This document shows, piece after piece, positions 49,481 through 58,379 of a DNA stretch of 64,000 nt. The notes under the pieces are model-generated. The model ran no database searches and was not told the DNA's origin. It saw nothing but the letters and a program-made list of their open reading frames with translations. Position numbers and translations under genes: made by a program. Positions within the stretch are counted from its first letter, which is position 1; every line of letters begins with the position of its first letter. This DNA comes from an uncultured Selenomonadales bacterium (GTDB lineage Bacteria; Bacillota; Negativicutes; Selenomonadales; Selenomonadaceae), in the NCBI GenBank assembly GCA_937901445.1, contig CALDHY010000105.1, positions 1-64,000 of the forward strand. Reading direction: 5' to 3'.

Positions 49481-52225
49481 CTGCAAATATTTTTCTATTA
49501 AAGCTGAAACTATTTCCGGCTCTGTCATATCTGCGCGAAAACCATACGCCGCCAAAACCGCCGCGTCGTTTTCATTGTGCGCCCGCCGCAATTCTACCGG
49601 CATTGTCAATTCATGGTACAAATCTGCAAGCGTTGCCGCAGGATATTTCGCCCGCGCCGCCAATATCTTTTGCGCCGTTTTTTCGATTTTCCGCCGCTGC
49701 TTTTCTGTTGGCGCGCACCATACAAAATTGTTGTAAACTATCGTTGCCGAATATCTGTAACTTATTTCAAGCCGCCCGCAAACTGCACGCATCCACGCCA
49801 TATGTACCGAGCTTGTCAATATTCCAAAATGATAAATTGTAGCATTCGGAATAATCTGCACGGCATCACTTATAATAATATCCGGTGCCATAAAACCTAT
49901 TGGAATATAACGGCGATTTTCTGAACTGACACGCGGAATTGCAAGATAATTTGTTTTGGGTTGTCTGTTGGATTGAAAAAGATATGGAGTTTCAGCGGCT
50001 TTACGTGTAGCTGCCGCCGGACTTTTTAAGCGAAATTCACGAACTTTTTTAACTCTTTCCATAACCAATTTCATTTTGCGGAGTTCATTTGGCGGGCAAT
50101 CTGCAAGCCATAAACAATAACGCTTTTTACCGTTAATAAATTCATCTGCGCCCATATATTGACGAATATATTTCACTGCGGCGGGTTCATCTTTAATAAA
50201 ATTTTCATATTTATCAACTTCAATAATTAAATTGCCGTCATCAGTTGGACCACTGCCGCGCGTCATTTTTGGCGCGTCGCAAATTGGGTCGTTTCTGTTT
50301 TCCATATAAACGTTGGGGGCGTCAACAAGGTAGCCGTTGATATTGTGCGCGGGCGTCTTTTCAATAATTTCTTCGAGGTGGAATTTTTTAGTTTTGTCTT
50401 TATCGTCAACAGTATCATTTTCCCTGTCAATTTTAGTTCTTTCGGCAGAAATAACCTCATAGAGAAATTTAGGGACGTCAACTTTTGAAAAGCCAACAAT
50501 GACAACGTGAACTTGCGCCATATCGGGGGATTCACTGAACCATTTGAAAGGGCGGTAGGCAAAATCAATGTGCACGTTCAAATTATTCCAGAGCAAGCCT
50601 ACCTGTTCGCCTTGCGTGATAGAATTTGTTGAAACGAAGGCGCAGCGCACGTTGGAGCCTTGAATAAAATCAGCCGCCTTTTTAAACCAGCCTGCAACAT
50701 AATCGAGCGATTTTAAATCTTTGCAAAGTGCAAGAATATCCGCTTTTTGAGTGGCGTTTTGCCCGCTCGTACCAATGAAAGGCGGGTTGCCTGCGATAAA
50801 ATTTAAAGCGGCGGGATTAATCAGTTTTTGCCAGTCGAAAGTAAGCGCGTTTTCGCAAATTATGTTGGGGATTTTTTTCAACGGGAAGTGTTCAAGGTTT
50901 AAATTTAGCGCGTGAATAAGTTTTTGGCGCATTTTAATTTCGCTAATCCAGAGGGCAGTTTTGGCAACGGCAACGGCGAACTCGTTAATTTCAATCCCGT
51001 AAAAGTTTTCAATGGAAATTTTGACAGGGTTATCGGGGAGTTTAACGCCGTCATTTGAAAGTTTTTCAAGGATAGAATTTTCAAGCTCGCGCAGGTTCAT
51101 ATAGGATTCAGTTAAAAAGTTGCCGGAGCCGCACGCGGGGTCTAAGATTTTAATTGCGGCAATTTCATTTTGCAGGTTGATTAAATCTGCGCGGGAATTT
51201 GCATTTTTAAATTTTTTGTAAAGTTCGTCGAAGAAAAGCGGCAAGATAACTTTTTGGATATTTTCGGGCGCGGTATAGTGAATACCTTCTTCACGGCGAA
51301 TTTTTTTTTCATCGTTGAAATTTTGGAGCGTGGATTCAAAGACTGCGCCAAAAATTGTCGGGTCAATATCCTGCCATTTCAACTTTGCAAGGTTTTCAAA
51401 AAAAATAATTCTTGAGGCGGTTTGAAATTCCGGAAAGTCAAAATTTTTATCGTCGAATAATCCGCCGTCAATGTACGGGAATTGTTTAAGTTCGTCGCTG
51501 ATAAATTCACTGCGCTTATCAACGGGCGTACTCAAAATTTCAAAAATTTCTTTAAGTGCGCGGCGGAAACTGTCTTTATCATTAAAATTTCTAAGGTATT
51601 CTGTAAACATTTTGCGCTTGGGAAAAATCCCGGCAGATTCGGCGTAAAAGCAGAAAACCAGCCGCACGCACAATTTGTTGAGACTTTCAAAAACTGCGCG
51701 AGACTTTTTGCCCTTGCACATAAGTTCATAAAGTTTGCGAATGTTGACGCCCGCCTCAAAATCTAAATCCCTGTCAAAGTCGATGGTGCGGCGCGTCTTT
51801 TTAATCAGAAAATCGAACACATAAAATTTTTCCGGCAATTCTTCCAACAGAATTTGAACGGGCGCGGCTTGAGTGTCCATATCGTAAATTTTAAATTCTT
51901 GAAAGTTACAGGTAACAATCCAGCGCGCCTTTCTGCCGTAATTCAGGGCGTCGTTGTAACTTTTTGCTTGTTGGTAAACTGAATCATCCAGCTTGACGTG
52001 CGAAGATTTTTGTTCAATAATAACTTTGGATTCAAAAAGGTAACCGTCAAGAAATTTAGTTTTGCCGTCAATTTTTACCTGCGTTTCAAAGTCAATAAAT
52101 TTTTCCGGCTGCCGAATATCAAAAACTTCACGAATAAAAGCCAGCCAAAATTTTTGAAATTCGCCCTTTTCGTAGCCGTGCCCTTGCCAATCTCTTACAA
52201 AATTATCAATTTGCATTTCAGCCAT
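49463..52225 (-). CDS. MmeI-like type IIL restriction-modification enzyme
   Basis: ATG at 52225 with AAAGGCGGTGAT upstream; an opening to 52315 lies before this site. 920 aa, the length of single-chain MmeI-type enzymes. Residues 60-73 hold a PD-ExK nuclease motif (D60, then E71-Q-K73). A helical spacer leads to the N6-adenine methyltransferase: DPACGSGNF at 362-370 and the catalytic NPPF at 480-483. A target-recognition domain follows (about 640-820, with NYLAIPRVSSENRR) and a C-terminal helical domain. One polypeptide should both cut and methylate. Its promoter lies in or beyond toxin locus 2, and both ends are flanked by candidate type I toxin-antitoxin loci. Confidence 0.9.
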   Translation of the reverse strand: MAEMQIDNFVRDWQGHGYEKGEFQKFWLAFIREVFDIRQPEKFIDFETQVKIDGKTKFLDGYLFESKVIIEQKSSHVKLDDSVYQQAKSYNDALNYGRKARWIVTCNFQEFKIYDMDTQAAPVQILLEELPEKFYVFDFLIKKTRRTIDFDRDLDFEAGVNIRKLYELMCKGKKSRAVFESLNKLCVRLVFCFYAESAGIFPKRKMFTEYLRNFNDKDSFRRALKEIFEILSTPVDKRSEFISDELKQFPYIDGGLFDDKNFDFPEFQTASRIIFFENLAKLKWQDIDPTIFGAVFESTLQNFNDEKKIRREEGIHYTAPENIQKVILPLFFDELYKKFKNANSRADLINLQNEIAAIKILDPACGSGNFLTESYMNLRELENSILEKLSNDGVKLPDNPVKISIENFYGIEINEFAVAVAKTALWISEIKMRQKLIHALNLNLEHFPLKKIPNIICENALTFDWQKLINPAALNFIAGNPPFIGTSGQNATQKADILALCKDLKSLDYVAGWFKKAADFIQGSNVRCAFVSTNSITQGEQVGLLWNNLNVHIDFAYRPFKWFSESPDMAQVHVVIVGFSKVDVPKFLYEVISAERTKIDRENDTVDDKDKTKKFHLEEIIEKTPAHNINGYLVDAPNVYMENRNDPICDAPKMTRGSGPTDDGNLIIEVDKYENFIKDEPAAVKYIRQYMGADEFINGKKRYCLWLADCPPNELRKMKLVMERVKKVREFRLKSPAAATRKAAETPYLFQSNRQPKTNYLAIPRVSSENRRYIPIGFMAPDIIISDAVQIIPNATIYHFGILTSSVHMAWMRAVCGRLEISYRYSATIVYNNFVWCAPTEKQRRKIEKTAQKILAARAKYPAATLADLYHELTMPVELRRAHNENDAAVLAAYGFRADMTEPEIVSALIEKYLQLTGKK

Positions 52226-52268
52226 AAAATCACCGCCTTTAATAAATCTTAACACAAATTTACAAAGT

Positions 52269-52294
52269 AAAAAAGCCTCGACTTTCGCCGAGAC
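52269..52294 (-). terminator. Terminator of toxin 2 mRNA
   Basis: On the - strand an 8-bp stem GTCTCGGC/GTCGAGGC with a GAAA tetraloop, followed by six T. Confidence 0.9.
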
Positions 52295-52338
52295 CTTGCG
52301 TAGTTTATACAGCACGCCTACTGTCGGCTTTTGTTGTC

Positions 52339-52422
52339 CTACCGGCGTTTGTCAAGCCATTTGCAGATGTAGTGACTAATTACACCTGCCACGACAGAGC
52401 CTATAAAACCTATAAATGACAT
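52339..52422 (-). CDS. Candidate type I toxin: 27-residue membrane peptide
   Basis: ATG at 52422 with GGAGG 9 nt upstream. The peptide begins MSFIGFIGSVVAGVISHYI and ends in a charged tail CKWLDKRR: one membrane segment plus a basic/acidic tail, the design of Fst/Ldr-type toxins. The leader TTGTCCACCCTCTC is complementary to GGACAAGAGAGG close by and can hide the ribosome binding site. A promoter (52501-52473) and a GAAA-loop terminator frame a ~200-nt mRNA. The divergent small RNA at 52551 carries sequence antisense to this start codon. Toxicity is inferred. Confidence 0.7.
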   Translation of the reverse strand: MSFIGFIGSVVAGVISHYICKWLDKRR

Positions 52423-52472
52423 GTCGGCAACCCTCCTCTCTTGTCCATATTGAGAGGGTGGACAACGTGTTT

Positions 52473-52501
52473 ATTTTACAAGAAAAATATTTTCTTAGCA
52501 A
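52473..52501 (-). promoter_or_regulatory. Promoter of toxin 2
   Basis: On the - strand TTGCTA (52501-52496) and TAAAAT (52478-52473), 17 nt apart, with transcription expected from about 52466. Confidence 0.65.
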
Positions 52502-52515
52502 CATAAATTTAAAAC

Positions 52516-52544
52516 TTGAATTTTAAAAAAATATTTGGTATACT
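52516..52544 (+). promoter_or_regulatory. Promoter of the locus 2 small RNA
   Basis: TTGAAT at 52516 and TATACT at 52539, 17 nt apart, with extended -10 TG at 52536. Transcription should start at about 52551. Confidence 0.75.
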
Positions 52545-52550
52545 TTAACA

Positions 52551-52610
52551 AACTATAAATGACATATGGTAACCAGATTAAGAGAGCCCGCCTGACTAAC
52601 GGGTTTTTTT
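52551..52610 (+). ncRNA. Candidate small antitoxin RNA for toxin 2
   Basis: About 60 nt from its promoter to a CCCG-loop-CGGG terminator with seven T. Bases 52553-52565 (CTATAAATGACAT) are identical to 52410-52422, the complement of the toxin 2 start codon. The next 9 nt (ATGGTAACC) match the following toxin complement with one mismatch, one bulge and one G-U pair up to the edge of the ribosome binding site. The RNA is divergent from the toxin gene, so it would act in trans by imperfect pairing, as in the Zor-Orz type arrangement. Confidence 0.7.
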
Positions 52611-52626
52611 ACGTTAAGGAATAAAT

Positions 52627-52653
52627 AAAAAAGCCCGCCCTTTTTGGAGCGGG
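52627..52653 (-). terminator. Terminator after sucD
   Basis: On the - strand CCCGC-loop-GCGGG followed by a T-run. Confidence 0.75.
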
Positions 52654-52783
52654 TATTTTTCAAATTGCGCGTAAAGCGTCCAGAATCGATTTTAAGCCAC
52701 GTTTCAATTTTTTATACATAAATGTACTCTTGAGCGTTGAAAATTAATTGTAGGGGCAATTCTGCGCGCCTGCGGGCAAAATT

Positions 52784-53692
52784 TTAGTTTGCAGAGTAAC
52801 ATTGTTCATAAATACCGGCGCGTTTCAAAGTTGCAACAACCGTTTCGCCAATGTGAGCAACAGTATCAGCAACTTCAATACCGACCGCATTAAGCGCGGC
52901 GATTTTATCTGCAGCAGTACCTTTGCCGCCGCTGATAATTGCGCCCGCGTGTCCCATACGTTTACCGGGAGGAGCTTGACGCCCTGCAATAAACGCCGTA
53001 ACCGGTTTATTGGGCATATTTTCTTTAATCCATTTTGCGGCGTCTTCTTCAGCCGTGCCGCCAATTTCGCCAATCATCAGTACCGCCAAAGTATCATCAT
53101 CATCTTTGAAAAGTTTCAGCGCGTCAATAAAATCTGTACCTTTAACAGGGTCGCCGCCAATTCCAAGTGAAGTTGTAATACCGATGCCGGCGTTTTTGAG
53201 TTGGAAAGCCGCCTCGTACGTCAAAGTTCCACTGCGCGAAACTAAACCGACGCGCCCTTTCTTTTGAACCATAGCCGGAATAATTCCAAGTTTGCATTCG
53301 TCTGAAGTCATAATACCGGGACAGTTTGGACCAATTAAGCGCGTCTTTTTGCCTTCCATGTAACGGCGAACTTTAACCATATCTTGCACGGGGATATGTT
53401 CAGTAATGCAAACAACCAAATCTAATCCCGCGTCAACACCTTCCATAATTGAATCAGCCGCAAAACGCGCAGGAACATAAATAACGGACGCCGTTGCGCC
53501 GGTTGCTTGTACCGCATCAACAACGCTGTTAAAAACAGGGACGCCTTCGACAAGTTGCCCAGCCTTGCCGGGAGTTACGCCGCCTACAATTTTTGTACCG
53601 TAAGCAAGCATTTGTTTTGTATGAAAAGTTGCCTGCTTGCCGGTTATTCCCTGCACGATAACTTTTGTATCTTTATTTACAAGTATACTCAT
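52784..53692 (-). CDS. sucD: Succinyl-CoA synthetase alpha subunit
   Basis: 302 aa. CoA-binding Rossmann start [28 protein letters not shown], and the phosphorylated active-site histidine in [16 protein letters not shown] (about residue 247). With SucC it interconverts succinyl-CoA and succinate with nucleotide triphosphate formation. A 75-codon gene is inserted between sucC and sucD, which in most bacteria are adjacent. ATG with AGGAGA upstream. Confidence 0.97.
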   Translation of the reverse strand: MSILVNKDTKVIVQGITGKQATFHTKQMLAYGTKIVGGVTPGKAGQLVEGVPVFNSVVDAVQATGATASVIYVPARFAADSIMEGVDAGLDLVVCITEHIPVQDMVKVRRYMEGKKTRLIGPNCPGIMTSDECKLGIIPAMVQKKGRVGLVSRSGTLTYEAAFQLKNAGIGITTSLGIGGDPVKGTDFIDALKLFKDDDDTLAVLMIGEIGGTAEEDAAKWIKENMPNKPVTAFIAGRQAPPGKRMGHAGAIISGGKGTAADKIAALNAVGIEVADTVAHIGETVVATLKRAGIYEQCYSAN

Positions 53693-53716
53693 AATTTTTC
53701 TCCTATAAATTTCAGT

Positions 53717-53944
53717 TTAATCTTCAGGCATTTCAAAAGTTTTAAGACCATCCGTCATTGCAATAAAAATTTGCCTCAAAACTTCTTGCGCTCTTTTCGA
53801 TGTTTTATATCCTGCCAATGTCCCGTTATAATGACCGCCACTTTTGTAATAATATATTTCGTTGCTGCCGTCAAAAGGAATGTATATGCTTATAATTTGT
53901 TCAGTATTTAAAATTGTATTAGTTTTTTTGTTAAAGATAAACAT
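53717..53944 (-). CDS. Small hypothetical protein between sucC and sucD
   Basis: 75 aa. ATG at 53944 directly follows the sucC stop with no gap, so translation may restart by coupling. Content: NKKTNTILNTEQIISIYIPF, SNEIYYYKSGGHYNGTLAGY and a C-terminal helix (AQEVLRQIFIAMTDGLKTF). No family recognised; the pattern resembles small beta-rich proteins with a helix, of the sort found in accessory DNA. Base composition is more A+T-rich than its neighbours. Confidence 0.6.
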   Translation of the reverse strand: MFIFNKKTNTILNTEQIISIYIPFDGSNEIYYYKSGGHYNGTLAGYKTSKRAQEVLRQIFIAMTDGLKTFEMPED

Positions 53945-55132
53945 TTATTTTGCCTCATTGACAAGGCGGACAACTTCTTTTGCGCCGTCTTCCATAGTTG
54001 GAGCCATAATAACATTTGAAATTGGCGAATCCTTCAAAATTTGCTGTCCGAGTTCAACGTTTGTACCTTCAAGGCGTACGACAACCGGCACGGGCAAAGA
54101 TTTTCCGTCTTCAGAAATAATTTTAGCCGCTTCAACAATACCTGCCGCCACTGCATCACAGCGATTAATCCCGCCGAAAATATTTACAAAAATACCTTTA
54201 GCCTGTCCGCCATCCAACATAATCTTAAAAGCGGTTGCAATTTTTTCAGGGGTTGAATCGCCGCCGACGTCAAGGAAGTTTGCAGGTTCGCCGCCGTAAT
54301 GTTTCAAAATATCAACAGTTGCCATTGCAAGTCCCGCGCCGTTTACCATACAGGCAACGTTGCCGCCCAAATTAACGTAGCTTAAGCCTTCCAACGCCGC
54401 CGTACGTTCTTTTGGGTCTTCTTCAGTTTCGTCGCGCAGGGCTTCAATATCGGGGTGGCGATAAAGCGCGCTGTCATCGAAATTTAATTTGGCGTCAAGT
54501 GCAATAACATTATCTTCAGCCGTAACAACGAGCGGGTTAATTTCAACTTGCGAGCAATCTTCACCAACAAAAACGTTGTAAAGTTTCAAAATGAACGCCG
54601 TAGCCTTACGAATAGCGGCGGCAGGGAAATTCATTTTGTAGGCAATTCTTGTAGCTTGAAAGGGCATTAAACCTACTGCCGGGTCGATATATTCCCTAAA
54701 AATTTTTTCGGGCTTTTCGGCTGCAACTTTTTCAATTTCGACGCCGCCTTCTTCACTGCCCATCATAACCACGCGCGCGGTTGTCCTGTCAATGACAAAA
54801 CTAAGGTAATATTCTTTTTTGATATTGGAGCCTTCCTCTATTAACAGGCGATTAACTTTTTTACCGTCCGGTCCCGTTTGATGAGTAACCAAAATTTTGC
54901 CCAAAAGTTCATTTGCATAATTTTTAACTTCGTCAAGATTTTTGGCAAGTTTGACGCCGCCGGCTTTACCGCGCCCGCCTGCGTGAATTTGCGCCTTAAC
55001 TACCATTACAGGCGAATTTAATTCCTGCGCGACGGCTACAGCCTCTTCAACTGAAAAAGCGGGCTTGCCGTTCGGTACGGGGACGCCGTAACGCCTAAGA
55101 ATTGCTTTACTTTGATATTCGTGAATGTTCAA
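53945..55132 (-). CDS. sucC: Succinyl-CoA synthetase beta subunit
   Basis: TTG start ([20 protein letters not shown]) with GGGAGGGAG upstream. 395 aa: an ATP-grasp domain ([20 protein letters not shown], the grasp loop; [16 protein letters not shown]) and a C-terminal domain with [11 protein letters not shown] and [25 protein letters not shown]-forming type by length. It belongs to the operon sucC-(53717 gene)-sucD with a promoter at 55154 and terminator at 52627. Confidence 0.97.
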   Translation of the reverse strand: MNIHEYQSKAILRRYGVPVPNGKPAFSVEEAVAVAQELNSPVMVVKAQIHAGGRGKAGGVKLAKNLDEVKNYANELLGKILVTHQTGPDGKKVNRLLIEEGSNIKKEYYLSFVIDRTTARVVMMGSEEGGVEIEKVAAEKPEKIFREYIDPAVGLMPFQATRIAYKMNFPAAAIRKATAFILKLYNVFVGEDCSQVEINPLVVTAEDNVIALDAKLNFDDSALYRHPDIEALRDETEEDPKERTAALEGLSYVNLGGNVACMVNGAGLAMATVDILKHYGGEPANFLDVGGDSTPEKIATAFKIMLDGGQAKGIFVNIFGGINRCDAVAAGIVEAAKIISEDGKSLPVPVVVRLEGTNVELGQQILKDSPISNVIMAPTMEDGAKEVVRLVNEAK

Positions 55133-55153
55133 AATTTCTCCCTCCCAAAAAAT

Positions 55154-55182
55154 ATTACAGTTATTTTAAACAAAATTTTCAA
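55154..55182 (-). promoter_or_regulatory. Predicted sucC promoter
   Basis: On the - strand TTGAAA (55182-55177) and TGTAAT (55159-55154), 17 nt apart, 21 nt before the TTG start. Confidence 0.65.
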
Positions 55183-55212
55183 TGTAAGCAAGTAATTTAG
55201 TCACAGTTCAAT

Positions 55213-55242
55213 AAAAAAAGCCGCCACTTTTCGTAACGGCTG
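55213..55242 (-). terminator. Terminator after the 55259 gene
   Basis: On the - strand AGCCGTTAC pairs with GTGGCGGCT-type arm around GAAAA, followed by seven T. Confidence 0.8.
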
Positions 55243-55258
55243 AAATTTTTATTTGAAA

Positions 55259-56209
55259 TTATTTTTTCTTAGATTTATCGTTGTCAGTGAAACTTTCAAT
55301 TTCTTTTGCCTTGAGAACTTTTTTGGGAATTTCCAAGCGCGCTTTAGCATCAGCATTCAAAAAAGTTGTATAGCCTTTAAATTCGCTGTAAAACGCTACA
55401 GTTTCCAACATTTCTCTTACTTCGTCAACACTTAAAAAAGGATTTGAAGAATCACGAAGTGCGGCGGCGGCGATAGTTTGCGGCAAGCTTGAAAGGTTGA
55501 AACTCATTGTGGTAGTTTGCCAATTAACTTTGTCAACCGTCCACGTGTACCAAATGTCAGAATCCCTAAAACCCGTTTCAATGTAGCTAAAAATAGTATT
55601 TGTCATCTCGTCATTTTTTTGTTTTTGAAATTCGGGGTCTTTCGCCAATTCAGCTTTAATTGCGTCAATTATTTTTGCGCCGTCAATTTTTACTAACAAC
55701 GTGCGGCTTTTTTCGCCGTCTTGCAAAACTGTAACATCTTTGACAAATTCAACCATTTTATCGAGTTCCGCTGCATTGGGAGTAGCAACCATATCAACAA
55801 CATTTGCGGCGGCAACCGGCGAAGTCATTTTCTTCCATTTATTTTTTTCGTCTTGAAAGTAAACTACCATATTTTTTTTGTCTTGAGTGATATAAAACGG
55901 CTTTACAATGTGTTCGTCTTTGCCGTTTTCGTCAACTATCCAAAGTTCAAAACTGCCGTTCATATTGAAAGTATCTTTTTCCGTTGCGCCCAAAAATTCC
56001 AATTCGCCGGTAAAGCGCGGCACTACAAAGAAAATATCTTGATGAAAAACACGGTCATCTTGTCCGGCAGTTTGAATAATTGTTTCACGGAAAATTTCCA
56101 TTGCCTCCGCGTCAATATCAGCTGCTGACGCCTTGCCGCCAATAAAAATTATCCCGCACAAAAACATTGCCGTTACAAAAATTTTAGCGGCGTTAAAAAT
56201 TCTGTTCAT
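55259..56209 (-). CDS. Exported protein, possibly LolA/LppX-like fold
   Basis: 316 aa with signal peptide (IFVTAMFLCGIIFIGGKASA). The mature protein has beta-rich text (TGELEFLGATEKDTFNMNGSF, KPFYITQDKKNMVVYFQDE) and alternating charged strands of the LolA/LppX type, and a long C-terminal helical stretch (AKDPEFQKQKNDEMTNTIF). Such folds carry lipids or lipoproteins between membranes, in keeping with the lpxD/OmpH context. No catalytic motif. Family assignment uncertain. ATG with GAGGGGAA upstream. Confidence 0.6.
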   Translation of the reverse strand: MNRIFNAAKIFVTAMFLCGIIFIGGKASAADIDAEAMEIFRETIIQTAGQDDRVFHQDIFFVVPRFTGELEFLGATEKDTFNMNGSFELWIVDENGKDEHIVKPFYITQDKKNMVVYFQDEKNKWKKMTSPVAAANVVDMVATPNAAELDKMVEFVKDVTVLQDGEKSRTLLVKIDGAKIIDAIKAELAKDPEFQKQKNDEMTNTIFSYIETGFRDSDIWYTWTVDKVNWQTTTMSFNLSSLPQTIAAAALRDSSNPFLSVDEVREMLETVAFYSEFKGYTTFLNADAKARLEIPKKVLKAKEIESFTDNDKSKKK

Positions 56210-56221
56210 AAAATTCCCCTC

Positions 56222-56866
56222 CTACTTAATTAATTTCCCTAAGTCTTGGAAGAAAGAGTTGCAAATTCGCCCGTACATACCATCTTGAGCATCTTTATCT
56301 TCACGGTCTCTTACGTCTTCACGCCCAAAAACCATTTTGCCGGTACGAGTATCATAAACTTCAAAAGTAACTGCCATTTTTGAAACGTCGACCCTGCGCG
56401 GCGGATAAGTTACCGGTACGGTTGTATAATATTCTTCTTCGTAACGGTTGCCGTAGCGATCACGAACTGTGCGGTACATTTTCTTTCTTTCCCACGTCGT
56501 ACGTTCCGGCACAATGTAATAATCGTCGCTCCAATCCTTAATGTAACATTCAATGTATAAATCTGCAACGCCGCTTAAATCCCTTGAATCGTAGCCGGAC
56601 ATACGGCGCGCATCATCTTCAGTGATAACGTCACATTTCAATTTGCCCGCGCTTTTTTGATAGGTACTGCGCAATTTCTGAATAAAAATATTTCCTCTGT
56701 TTCTGAAGTCAATATCTGAAGAAATATTCATCAAAACGACACGCTGCACGCCACGAAAATTATAATATTTATCCTTGAAGTCGTTTTTTTCGGCTGAAAC
56801 TGTTTGCGGCAAGAACATACACGCCAGCAGAAACATTACGCCGAAAATTTTTTTGATACTATACAT
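56222..56866 (-). CDS. Exported CsgG/GNA1162-like protein
   Basis: 214 aa with signal peptide (KIFGVMFLLACMFLPQTVSA). The body (RVVLMNISSDIDFRNRGN, LYIECYIKDWSDDYYIVPE, TFEVYDTRTGKMVFGREDVRD, ICNSFFQDLGKLIK) has the TolB-N/CsgG-like strand pattern seen in the 28.9-40.8 kb cluster, with an Arg/Tyr-rich insert (RTVRDRYGNRYEEEYY). Probably periplasmic. It begins 1 nt after the lpxD stop, so it belongs to the same operon. Confidence 0.6.
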   Translation of the reverse strand: MYSIKKIFGVMFLLACMFLPQTVSAEKNDFKDKYYNFRGVQRVVLMNISSDIDFRNRGNIFIQKLRSTYQKSAGKLKCDVITEDDARRMSGYDSRDLSGVADLYIECYIKDWSDDYYIVPERTTWERKKMYRTVRDRYGNRYEEEYYTTVPVTYPPRRVDVSKMAVTFEVYDTRTGKMVFGREDVRDREDKDAQDGMYGRICNSFFQDLGKLIK

Positions 56867-56867
56867 T

Positions 56868-57896
56868 TTAGTCCTGTCCTTTATTTAAATTTGAAATAGT
56901 TTCTTCAAGTTGTTGAATTTTTTTAATAAGATCCGGAAGTTTTTTTATTGCGCCTTGCGTACGTAACCATTCATTGTGCGGTTGAATAGGGAAACCGGAG
57001 CCGAAAAATCCTTCAGGCATATTTTTACTTATACCGGAGCGCGCCGCGTAAACAGAATTTCCGCCAATTTTAATGTGTCCTACAGTGCCCGTTTGACCGC
57101 CAAAAGTTACATTATCGCCAACAATCGTAGAGCCTGAAATTCCCGTCTGCGCGACGATTAAACAATTTGCGCCAATCTTGCAGTTATGTCCCACGTGTAC
57201 AAGGTTATCAATTTTCGTACCGTGCCCGATAACGGTTGAACCCATCGCCGCCCTGTCAATTCCGACGTGCGCGCCAATTTCAACATCATCTTCAACAATG
57301 ACGTTTCCAATTTGCGGGACTTTCGTATGAACGCCCTTTGAAGTTGTGAAGCCGAAACCGTCCGCGCCGATAACCGCTGAAGAATGAATCACGCAGCGCG
57401 CGCCAATTTCGCAGTATTCACGAATTGTAACGCTTGAATAAATGATAGTTGCCGCGCCAATTTTCGCGTGCTGTCCAATGTAAGCATGCGGATAAATAAT
57501 TACACCGTCGCCAATTTCGGCGTTATCGTCAATGTAAGCAAACGCCATAATTTTTGCAGTTGGAGAAATTTTTGTATTTTTGCCAATAAAAGCTTGCGTG
57601 CTGATACCGGCGGGAATTTCAATTTTTGGCTTGAAAATTTCCATAAGTTTTGCAAAGGCAAATTTGGTATTTTCCGCCTTGATTGAATTTTTTGGAATTT
57701 CGCCGTTAAAATTTTTTGGAATAATGACAGCTGACGCCGCCGAATTTTTAGCCGCCGCCACGTGGTTTTCATCTGCAAAAGTTAAATCGCCCGCGCGCGC
57801 AGTTTCGATACTGTCTAAGCCGCTAATTTTAATTTTGCCGTCTCCGATTAATTCGCCGCCAATAAGTTCAGCAATTTCTTTCAAAGTTTTTTGCAT
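56868..57896 (-). CDS. lpxD: UDP-3-O-acylglucosamine N-acyltransferase
   Basis: 342 aa. N-terminal uridine-binding domain ([20 protein letters not shown]) and a left-handed beta-helix of hexapeptide repeats ([40 protein letters not shown]) with the catalytic His in [11 protein letters not shown], then a C-terminal helix. It adds the second acyl chain to the lipid A precursor in the cytoplasm. Its presence shows an LPS-type outer membrane. It lies in the OmpH-lpxD order typical of diderm Firmicutes, 9 nt after the 57906 gene. Confidence 0.96.
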   Translation of the reverse strand: MQKTLKEIAELIGGELIGDGKIKISGLDSIETARAGDLTFADENHVAAAKNSAASAVIIPKNFNGEIPKNSIKAENTKFAFAKLMEIFKPKIEIPAGISTQAFIGKNTKISPTAKIMAFAYIDDNAEIGDGVIIYPHAYIGQHAKIGAATIIYSSVTIREYCEIGARCVIHSSAVIGADGFGFTTSKGVHTKVPQIGNVIVEDDVEIGAHVGIDRAAMGSTVIGHGTKIDNLVHVGHNCKIGANCLIVAQTGISGSTIVGDNVTFGGQTGTVGHIKIGGNSVYAARSGISKNMPEGFFGSGFPIQPHNEWLRTQGAIKKLPDLIKKIQQLEETISNLNKGQD

Positions 57897-57905
57897 AGTT
57901 CAACC

Positions 57906-58337
57906 TCACTGCAACTTTTTAACGACTTCATCAGTTATATCAATTCCGCCGAGCAAAACTGTTGGCTGATCTTCCGAACTGTCAACAACTACATCAAGTT
58001 GCTTTTCTTGAGAAATTCCCTGAATAGCCTCGTCAAGTTTGTATTTTAATTGCGTGTTGTAAGCTTGACTTATACCGACAAGTTTTCTTTGACTTTCAGC
58101 CAATGCGTTATTTCGTTCCTCTTCAGTCCAATCGGGATTTTCTTCAAGCATTGCCGCCGCCTCATTTTGAATTTCGGTAGCTTTTTTTTGCCCTTCCTCA
58201 AGAATCGCTTTAATTTGCGGCGTATCCATAATTTTTGCGCTGTCAATGTAGCCAATGTTTGCCTGACTGCCGCAACCTGTCACAAAAAATGACGCTACCA
58301 ATAGCGCGGCAACTTTTATTTTCTTTGATATATTCAA
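57906..58337 (-). CDS. OmpH/Skp-like lipoprotein
   Basis: 143 aa. Lipobox VTGC at about residues 19-22, then GYIDSAKIMDTPQIKAILEEG, a helical charged region and a VVDSSEDQPTVLLGGIDIT beta end: the OmpH/Skp plan (beta core and helical tentacles). Skp is a periplasmic chaperone for outer-membrane proteins. Unlike E. coli Skp this copy appears lipidated. The first of three related genes, and next to lpxD. Confidence 0.8.
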   Translation of the reverse strand: MNISKKIKVAALLVASFFVTGCGSQANIGYIDSAKIMDTPQIKAILEEGQKKATEIQNEAAAMLEENPDWTEEERNNALAESQRKLVGISQAYNTQLKYKLDEAIQGISQEKQLDVVVDSSEDQPTVLLGGIDITDEVVKKLQ

Positions 58338-58379
58338 CGTTCAATCACTCCATTAAAAAATTATTTTAAAATAAAAATT

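Noticed and set aside
52660-52719. 19-codon basic peptide on - (MYKKLKRGLKSILDALRAI) in the sucD 3' region
   Set aside because: No ribosome binding site or promoter of its own. It could be an amphipathic peptide, but the evidence is too weak to call it.
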